Positions 6,442-11,198 of a stretch of 11,198 nucleotides of DNA are shown here, one piece after another. The notes beneath the pieces were generated by a model. That model was not told the DNA's origin. It saw only the letters and a list, made by a program, of their open reading frames with translations, and ran no database searches. A program made the translations under genes and the position numbers. Source of the stretch: JBMDXK01 sp048594375 (GTDB lineage: Bacteria; Pseudomonadota; Alphaproteobacteria; Rhizobiales; Methylopilaceae); NCBI GenBank assembly GCA_048594375.1, contig JBMDXK010000020.1:1-11198 (forward strand). The letters are read 5' to 3'. The stretch's first letter is position 1, and the number at the start of each line of letters is the position of its first letter.

Positions 6442-7068
6442 ATGCTGCCCACCCCCGAAGACGACACGATCATGCTGTCGGCGTTGCAGCATTATCTGTT
6501 CTGCCCCCGCCAATGCGCGCTCATTCATGTAGAGCAGCAGTGGGCAGAGAATCGTTTCACCGCCGAGGGGCGCGTGCTGCATGAGCGCGTGGACAAACCC
6601 TTGGCGGAAAAGCGGCGCGGGGTGCGCACGCTGACAGCATTGCCCATTATGTCGGCTTCCCTTGGGGTGCGCGGTGTGGCTGATGCGGTTGAAATCCATG
6701 GCGATGGTGCTCCGTTTCCGGTGGAATACAAACGCGGCAAACCTAAGGCTCACAGAAGCGACGAGGTGCAACTGTGTGCGCAGGCTATTGCGCTGGAGGA
6801 AATGTTTTCCGTCACGGTTGCTGAAGGCGCTCTGTTTTATGGCGAACCGCGCCGCCGCACGCCTGTGGTGTTTGATACCGAATTGCGCGCCCTCACCCGC
6901 GATGTAGCGGCCAAAGCCCGAATGATGATTCTGAGCGGTATCACACCCACCCCAATTTATGAAAAGCGCAAGTGCGATTCCTGTTCTCTGCTCGAACTAT
7001 GCCGCCCCCGTACTTTCGAGCGCACACGCCCAGTGGAAAACTGGCTGCGCAAGGCCCTTGAGGATTAG
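6442..7068 (+). CDS. cas4: Cas4, iron-sulfur RecB-like exonuclease for spacer acquisition
   Basis: Works with Cas1-Cas2 to trim prespacers and select those next to a correct PAM. The 208 residues show an N-terminal cysteine (Cys21 in FCPRQC) and a C-terminal cluster (Cys178, Cys181, Cys187), consistent with an iron-sulfur cluster. The nuclease core has His48 (VLHERV), Asp81, Glu95-Tyr-Lys97 (the PD-(D/E)XK motif) and a Gln-rich motif at 110-114 (QLCAQ). It starts two bases after cas7 with no evident Shine-Dalgarno, so translational coupling is likely. ATG at residue 11 is an alternative start. All key residues are present. Confidence 0.95.
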   Translation: MLPTPEDDTIMLSALQHYLFCPRQCALIHVEQQWAENRFTAEGRVLHERVDKPLAEKRRGVRTLTALPIMSASLGVRGVADAVEIHGDGAPFPVEYKRGKPKAHRSDEVQLCAQAIALEEMFSVTVAEGALFYGEPRRRTPVVFDTELRALTRDVAAKARMMILSGITPTPIYEKRKCDSCSLLELCRPRTFERTRPVENWLRKALED

Positions 7069-7070
7069 CC

Positions 7071-8111
7071 ATGAAACGTCATCTCAATACGCTATACGTG
7101 ACAACGGAAGGCGCTTATGCGCGTAAAGACGGTGCGAATATTGTTGTTGAGATTGACAACACGGAGAAAATGCGCGTGCCGGTGCACATGCTTGGCGGGC
7201 TGGTGACGGCAGGACGTGTGAGCCTGTCTCCTGTACTGATGGGGTTTTGTCTCGAACAGGGCATTACAATCACCCACCTGTCGGAATACGGGCGCTTTTT
7301 GGCGCGGGTGGAAGGGCCTGTTTCCGGCAATGTGCTGTTGCGGCGTGCCCAGTACCGCGCCGCCGACGATACTGAACACTGCGCAAAGATCGTGCGTTCC
7401 ATAGTCACGGCAAAGGTGGCCAATCAGCGGGGTGTGTTGCGACGGGCGCTGCGCGATCATGCCGCAAGCATGAAGCCTGAAGCATGTATAGCGGTGGAGA
7501 CGGCTGAAAAGCGCTTTACCGATAGCTTGCGTCGTCTGGAGCGTCCGGCTAATGTCGATGTTCTTCGCGGATTGGAAGGCGAAGCGGCCGCAGTGTATTT
7601 TGGCGTGTTTGGCCATTTGCTGCGTTCATCTGAGCCAGACTTTCAATTTAAACACCGTAGCCGCCGGCCACCGCTTGATCCGGTCAATGCGTTGTTGTCA
7701 TTTTTCTATACCCTTCTTACGCATGATTGTCGCTCTGCGCTGGAAACGGTGGGTCTTGATCCCGCCGTCGGTTTTTTACATACGATGCGCCCGGGCAGGC
7801 CGGGGTTGGCGCTTGATCTTATCGAGGAATTCCGTCCGCCTGTTGCCGACCGGCTGGTATTATCGCTAATCAACCGCAAACAGGTGGGAGCAAATGCATT
7901 TCGTCGGATGGATAATGGTGCCGTTCTGCTCAACGATGATGCCCGCAAAACTGTTCTGGTGGCGTGGCAGGAGCGCAAGAAAAAGGAAATCCTGCACGCG
8001 TTCATCAATGAGAAAACAACATTGGGATTGATGCCTCATATCCAAGCTCAATTGCTGGCCCGTCATTTGCGAGGCGATCTGGATGGTTATCCGCCTGTGA
8101 TCTGGAAATGA
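7071..8111 (+). CDS. cas1: Cas1 integrase
   Basis: Metal-dependent integrase that, with Cas2, inserts new spacers at the leader-repeat junction. The 346-residue protein matches the I-C Cas1 pattern. The likely metal ligands are Glu169 (LEGEAAAVYF), His237 (GFLHTMRPGRPGLALDL) and Asp249/Glu252 (LDLIEEFRP). It starts two bases after cas4, with GAGGAT at the end of cas4 as ribosome site. No truncation or missing catalytic residue is seen, so adaptation should be functional as far as Cas1 is concerned. Confidence 0.97.
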   Translation: MKRHLNTLYVTTEGAYARKDGANIVVEIDNTEKMRVPVHMLGGLVTAGRVSLSPVLMGFCLEQGITITHLSEYGRFLARVEGPVSGNVLLRRAQYRAADDTEHCAKIVRSIVTAKVANQRGVLRRALRDHAASMKPEACIAVETAEKRFTDSLRRLERPANVDVLRGLEGEAAAVYFGVFGHLLRSSEPDFQFKHRSRRPPLDPVNALLSFFYTLLTHDCRSALETVGLDPAVGFLHTMRPGRPGLALDLIEEFRPPVADRLVLSLINRKQVGANAFRRMDNGAVLLNDDARKTVLVAWQERKKKEILHAFINEKTTLGLMPHIQAQLLARHLRGDLDGYPPVIWK

Positions 8112-8118
8112 GAGTGAT

Positions 8119-8409
8119 ATGTTGGTATTGGTAAGTTATGATGTGCAAACAGCCACGCCTACGGGTGCTCGACGGTTGCGACGTGTTGCGCGTGCATGTA
8201 AGGATGTCGGGCAGCGGGTTCAATATTCTGTGTTTGAATGCGAGGTTGATCCTGCACAATGGACAGCCTTGAGGGCGCGTCTGCTAAACGAAATTGATCC
8301 TTCTTGCGACAGCCTGCGGTTTTATTTTCTGGGCGCAAACGGGCGGCGGCGTGTTGAACATGTAGGAGCAAAGCCTGGACTTGACTTGGAAGGCACATTG
8401 TTGATTTAA
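8119..8409 (+). CDS. cas2: Cas2, adaptation complex subunit
   Basis: Small ferredoxin-fold protein whose dimer bridges two Cas1 dimers in the integration complex. The 96 residues have the usual length. The N-terminal beta strand MLVLVSYDVQ carries the conserved Asp8, and YSVFECEVDPAQW follows, as in other I-C Cas2 proteins. It begins seven bases after cas1, with GAGAGTG as ribosome site, and is the last gene before the leader and array. Confidence 0.96.
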   Translation: MLVLVSYDVQTATPTGARRLRRVARACKDVGQRVQYSVFECEVDPAQWTALRARLLNEIDPSCDSLRFYFLGANGRRRVEHVGAKPGLDLEGTLLI

Positions 8410-8589
8410 TTTGCGAACCTTAAGTGTCCTAAAAAATACCGGCAGTTTCGCATTTATTTTAAGTTATTGTTATTCATAGATTTAGAAGATCAATTATGAT
8501 GAGTGAAACAGGCCTTCAGAGCATTATCGCTCTAGGTTCGCGTAAACATAGAGCTTTTCTTTTTAATTTCATTAAGATATCATGAGGCA
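8410..8589 (+). promoter_or_regulatory. CRISPR leader
   Basis: A 180-bp AT-rich, non-coding stretch between cas2 and the first repeat, where array transcription and spacer integration should be directed. GCGAACC (8413-8419) is inverted as GGTTCGC (8535-8541), and TGCGAA (8412-8417) as TTCGCA (8447-8452). TTGTTA (8467-8472) with AATTAT (8492-8497) is a weak promoter candidate, with long spacing. Its last four bases, GGCA, also precede the isolated degenerate repeat at 2787. TTGTTATTC (8467-8475) and GCTCTA...TAGAGC also recur upstream of that repeat. Confidence 0.75.
8529..8564 (+). terminator. possible terminator or attenuator in the leader
   Basis: GCTCTA (8529-8534) pairs with TAGAGC (8549-8554), followed by TTTTCTTTTT (8555-8564). 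The left arm can instead pair with AGAGC at 8518-8522 around a six-base loop, which would prevent the terminator. The stem is only six base pairs with a 14-base loop, so termination would be weak. It may separate cas mRNA from array transcription. Confidence 0.35.
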
Positions 8590-8995
8590 GTCGCTCCTTC
8601 ACGGGAGCGTGGATTGAAACTGATGTGGTGGAAGCCTTCCAAGCCACTTTTAACGTCGCTCCTTCACGGGAGCGTGGATTGAAACAGTTGCGCGGTTTAA
8701 AGCTTTATGACTGGCGTAAAGTCGCTCCTTCACGGGAGCGTGGATTGAAACTGCAATGGATAATCCATCCGGCGCGGCACTGCTGTCGCTCCTTCACGGG
8801 AGCGTGGATTGAAACGTTTGCCGTCACCCGCGTGGTGAGCGCATCCACAGTCGCTCCTTAACGGGAGCGTGGATTGAAACCTGCGCTTTGGTGATAACCG
8901 TCACCGCAAGTTCTTGTCGCTCCTTAACGGGAGCGTGGATTGAAACAGGCGACTTTTAGCGAGACGATACCGCTGTCGTTGTCGCTCCTTCACGG
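8590..8995 (+). CRISPR. type I-C CRISPR array, six full repeats and one truncated
   Basis: Repeats are 31 nt, starting GTCGCTCCTTCACGGGAGCG and ending TGGATTGAAAC, at 8590-8620, 8655-8685, 8721-8751, 8785-8815, 8850-8880 and 8916-8946. The seventh is cut after 15 bases (8981-8995). Six spacers of 33-35 nt lie between them (8621-8654, 8686-8720, 8752-8784, 8816-8849, 8881-8915, 8947-8980). Repeats five and six have A instead of C at position 11, in the loop. CGCTCC pairs with GGAGCG as the Cas5c recognition stem. The leader-proximal end is at 8590. The repeat is one base shorter than the 32 nt I consider usual for I-C. No spacer has an obvious match elsewhere in the window. Confidence 0.99.
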
Positions 8996-9013
8996 AGTTA
9001 ATTTGTATGTGGA

Positions 9014-9103
9014 ATTGAGCCAGTTTCAGATACTTATAGTAATATCCATTAGGCGCTTACTCCGTTTTAATTCCGAGAAAAAAAGTAAAAAATTTGGCTC
9101 AAT
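9014..9103. repeat. 90-bp segment bounded by a 9-bp inverted repeat beside the truncated repeat
   Basis: ATTGAGCCA (9014-9022) and TGGCTCAAT (9095-9103) are perfect inverted copies around an AT-rich interior with no ORF. The segment lies 18 bases past the point where the last CRISPR repeat stops. It could be the end of, or a remnant of, a small mobile element that removed the distal array. I see no target-site duplication and recognise no insertion sequence. The remainder up to 9210 is AT-rich with nothing else identifiable. Confidence 0.35.
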
Positions 9104-9210
9104 ATTACTTGCAAATTAGCGACTAACAGGCTCACTTTTGCATGCAATTCTACAATTAAACCGCCTATTGTATGAATCCATAGCCAAAATAGCTAAAAAC
9201 AAATCACGAT

Positions 9211-9891
9211 TCATAATGAAACTCCTTGGCTCAGTAAATCCCAAGTAAAATTAAATTTGTTGTACATACCCGATGTGGCTTTAGGCTGGGCAAACTTTTT
9301 TATCCATGGCAGTTTCTTGGCTAAATCCTTTGTCACAGACTTACGGGTGGTTTGAACCCACGCTCCACGAAAATGAATATCTGGTGCAATAACACTTGAA
9401 AATTCTTCTGCTTTCACCGGCCTTGCGGTTGATGGATCATTGCGGTCAGAAAGCCAGATGAATTGCGGACGGTTATCAGGCAGAAGTGGCAACCTCTCCC
9501 TTGGCTTGGAAAGCAATGTCAAATTATGAGCAAAATCATTGACCTTCATGGGAACAAGACCTGAATCACGATACGCATTGAAAGCAAGCATTGATGGGGA
9601 CGCCACTTTAGAATCGCCGCTTCCTCCCAAGGCCATAAACAGCACGCCCTTATCACCCAGATCAATCAAGGCGGCTTGACCCCGCACAGATACCGAAAAT
9701 CCAATTATTCTAATTTCCCGTTGCCAACGCACCTGTACAACGCTTGAACCACTGCGGATTTCATCGCCGACCTGAACTTCCAGCGTCATTTCATAACGGT
9801 GTGTGTAGCTGGGGAAATGATATTTAAACAGCGCATATAGCCCCGCTGCACAGATCAAAAACCCAATTCCAAACATTCGTGCTTTGCTCAT
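9211..9891 (-). CDS. membrane-anchored hypothetical protein
   Basis: A 226-residue protein of unknown function. Residues about 7-24 (FGIGFLICAAGLYALFKY) form a single N-terminal membrane segment after a basic MSKAR, so the rest probably sits outside the cytoplasmic membrane or in the periplasm as an uncleaved-anchor domain. The segment YEMTLEVQVGDEIRSGSSVV looks beta-rich, and a WLSDRNDPSTARPV stretch follows. Similar proteins exist, as I recall, as hypotheticals in Alphaproteobacteria. The ATG is supported by GAGGGA a few bases upstream. It is convergent with the CRISPR locus and shows no link to it. The gene looks intact and marks the genomic flank of the island. Confidence 0.8.
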   Translation of the reverse strand: MSKARMFGIGFLICAAGLYALFKYHFPSYTHRYEMTLEVQVGDEIRSGSSVVQVRWQREIRIIGFSVSVRGQAALIDLGDKGVLFMALGGSGDSKVASPSMLAFNAYRDSGLVPMKVNDFAHNLTLLSKPRERLPLLPDNRPQFIWLSDRNDPSTARPVKAEEFSSVIAPDIHFRGAWVQTTRKSVTKDLAKKLPWIKKFAQPKATSGMYNKFNFTWDLLSQGVSL

Positions 9892-10014
9892 CAGTCCCTC
9901 AGAATGATTATTATTTTACGCAATTTGGTATCAATCAATTCCTGCTGCTGTAAGTCTGCCTTAAGCTGGCAGTTCGACTTTTGCCTCCATTGTTAAATAA
10001 TATGGGAGCATGAG

Positions 10015-10230
10015 TTGTTTGTGAGAAGTATCCGGCCTGTCTTAATTGCGGTCATGATGACTGCGTTGTTAACAATCGTGCCCGCATCGGCTCAAGTGAC
10101 GTATTCCGGTGCGATGCCGCTTCCGGTCGATCGGGCGTTTCAGCTTTCTGCGACACGGCAACGGTCACTAACGCAAACATACAAAATGATTTGTACCTGT
10201 CCAAAAACGATCGTTTATGAGCAGGTGTAA
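10015..10230 (+). CDS. short secreted hypothetical protein, possibly a gene remnant
   Basis: 71 residues from a TTG start supported by GGGAG six bases upstream; GTG at 10021 is the alternative. The N terminus is a convincing signal peptide: basic MFVRSIRP, a hydrophobic core, then PASA before Gln27. The mature part is only about 45 residues and begins QVTYSGAMPLPVDRAFQLSA. LPVDRAFQLSAT is reminiscent of the start of the periplasmic domain of DsbD (thiol:disulfide interchange protein). Past residue 50 another frame reads NIQNDLYLSKNDR before a stop, so this may be the frameshifted, truncated beginning of such a gene. That resemblance is from memory and weak. It is divergent from the 9211-9891 gene. 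Confidence 0.45.
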   Translation: MFVRSIRPVLIAVMMTALLTIVPASAQVTYSGAMPLPVDRAFQLSATRQRSLTQTYKMICTCPKTIVYEQV

Positions 10231-10333
10231 ATACTCTGCTCAAATATTAAGTGATGGTATTTAGGGCAGGGCATTACATAGGGGTATTGTTTTGCATAGG
10301 TAATAAATTTCAGAATTATTGTTATGCGAGTTT

Positions 10334-11198
10334 CTATCCCAGTTTTTTGATTGCCGCTTGTGCTCGTATCTCCAAGTCAGGATACTGTGAGAAATCTTTG
10401 AAGGCGTGAGCATCCTTCATGTTCAGTGCTTTACGCAGGCTGTTCTGTGCTGTTATATTTTTTCCATTTGCAACGGCTTCCAGAAGGCGAAGCCTGTCCG
10501 CTGGTGGCTCTGCTGCTTTGTCGAAGAGCCAATCTTCAATGTCGGCTGGCTTGGTTCTGCTAAAATAGCGTATGCGCGCGCTGGCATCCTCAAGGGAAAC
10601 ACTTACGGTGAGGGTGTCGGACTGCAAGCGTGCGATGGCCGCTTGTGCTTTTGTCGCCAAGTCAGGATTTTGTGAGAAATCTTGGAAGAGTTTTGCGTTA
10701 TCGCTGTCCAGTGCTGTGCGCAGGTTATTCTGTACTTTTATATCTTGTTTGTTTCCAACGGTTTCAATAAGACGAAGCCTGTCCGCTGGTGGCTCTGCTG
10801 CTTTGCCGGAAAGCCATGCTGCAATGTCGTCTGGCTTGGTTCTGCTAAAATAGGTTGTGTATGCGCTGGCATCCTCAAGGGAAACACTTGCGGTGAGGGT
10901 GCCGGACTGCAAGCCTGCGATGGCCGCTTTTGCTCGTATCTTCAAGTCAGGATACTGTGAGAAATCTTTGAAGGCGTGAGCATCCTTCATGTTCAGTGCT
11001 TTATGCAGGCTGTTCTGTGCTCTTATATTTTTTCCATTTGCAACGGCTTCCAGAAGGCGAAGCCTTTTCGCGGGCAGTTCTTTTGCTTTGCCGGAGAGCC
11101 ATGCTGCAATGTTGGCTGGCTTGGTTCTGTCCAAATAGCGTATGCGCGCGCTGGCAATATCAAGGGAAACACTTGCGGTGAGGGTGCCGGACTGCAAG
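10334..11198 (-). CDS. tandem-repeat protein of unknown function, 5' end outside the window
   Basis: The last 287 residues of a larger protein; the frame stays open to the window edge, so the true start is not seen. It consists of three consecutive 95-residue units, each starting LQS(G/D)TLT.SVSL and containing TKP..I..WL..KA.E.PA.RLRL, KAL or TAL, and FKDFSQYPDL or a variant, ending at KKLG and TAG. The units look alpha-helical with no obvious signal or membrane segment in this part. I do not recognise the family. Helical-repeat scaffolds and surface or effector proteins are possibilities only. It is convergent with the 10015-10230 ORF and unrelated in sequence to the cas genes. Confidence 0.7.
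   Translation of the reverse strand, partial: LQSGTLTASVSLDIASARIRYLDRTKPANIAAWLSGKAKELPAKRLRLLEAVANGKNIRAQNSLHKALNMKDAHAFKDFSQYPDLKIRAKAAIAGLQSGTLTASVSLEDASAYTTYFSRTKPDDIAAWLSGKAAEPPADRLRLIETVGNKQDIKVQNNLRTALDSDNAKLFQDFSQNPDLATKAQAAIARLQSDTLTVSVSLEDASARIRYFSRTKPADIEDWLFDKAAEPPADRLRLLEAVANGKNITAQNSLRKALNMKDAHAFKDFSQYPDLEIRAQAAIKKLG
10343..11197 (-). repeat. three 285-bp tandem repeats inside the coding sequence
   Basis: Units lie at 10913-11197, 10628-10912 and 10343-10627, in frame, with a period of exactly 95 codons. Their nucleotide sequences are still closely similar, so expansion is probably recent or kept alike by recombination. The first and last units share a nearly identical C-terminal half (AVANGKNI, KALNMKDAHAFKDFSQYPDL), while the middle unit differs there (TVGNKQDI, TALDSDNAKLFQDFSQNPDL). 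This suggests an A-B-A order that may continue beyond the window. Confidence 0.9.

Noticed and set aside
7092..7616. 174-residue - strand ORF inside cas1
   Set aside because: Antisense shadow of a well supported cas1; no ribosome site or recognisable motif.
8625..8861. 78-residue ORF running through the array (repeated VAPSRERGLK)
   Set aside because: It is a translation of the CRISPR repeats and spacers, with no ribosome site; a common annotation artefact.
10406..11181. Several + strand ORFs opposite the tandem-repeat gene
   Set aside because: They overlap each other, repeat with the 285-bp period and are shadows of the longer, better structured - strand frame.

Overview
The window holds a complete type I-C (subtype Dvulg) CRISPR-Cas locus on the + strand, followed by a short array and an unrelated flank. 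Gene order is cas3, a 587-bp gap, then cas5c, cas8c (csd1), cas7 (csd2), cas4, cas1 and cas2 packed nearly end to end, then a 180-bp leader and an array of six full 31-nt repeats plus one truncated repeat. The host is probably a Gram-negative proteobacterium. The membrane-anchored protein on the - strand after the array resembles hypothetical proteins I associate with Alphaproteobacteria, but I hold this loosely. The cas genes look moderately GC-rich, while the intergenic stretches and the region after the array are AT-rich.

Layout. 1-184: AT-rich upstream region of cas3. 185-2440: cas3. 2441-3027: a non-coding gap with inverted repeats and what looks like a degenerate one-spacer mini-CRISPR (2787-2886), then a hairpin-embedded Shine-Dalgarno sequence and a five-codon ORF. 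3028-8409: effector and adaptation genes. 8410-8589: leader with possible alternative hairpins. 8590-8995: array. 8996-9210: AT-rich stretch with a 9-bp inverted repeat, where the array is cut off. 9211-9891 (-): membrane-anchored hypothetical protein. 10015-10230 (+): short secreted ORF, possibly the remnant of a longer gene. 10334 to the window end (-): the 3' part of a gene built from 95-residue tandem repeats.

How the parts work together. Cas4-Cas1-Cas2 would acquire spacers at the leader end. Cas5c, which in type I-C replaces Cas6, would cut the array transcript at the repeat stem. Cas5c, Cas8c and Cas7 would form Cascade on the crRNA, and Cas3 would be recruited to degrade target DNA.

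Most interesting point. The gap between cas3 and cas5c carries a repeat whose stem has changed on both sides while keeping its pairing, with an intact-looking 11-nt handle, a 32-nt pseudo-spacer and a possible second degenerate repeat. This is the arrangement described for CRISPR-derived regulatory guides (CreA of CreTA toxin-antitoxin modules, or CreR-type cas autoregulators). The pseudo-spacer has partial matches just upstream of cas3 (13 of 14, no recognisable PAM) and just after the cas3 stop codon (weaker, with a TTC PAM). A five-codon ORF with a perfect Shine-Dalgarno sequence lies immediately downstream. The regulatory role is inference.
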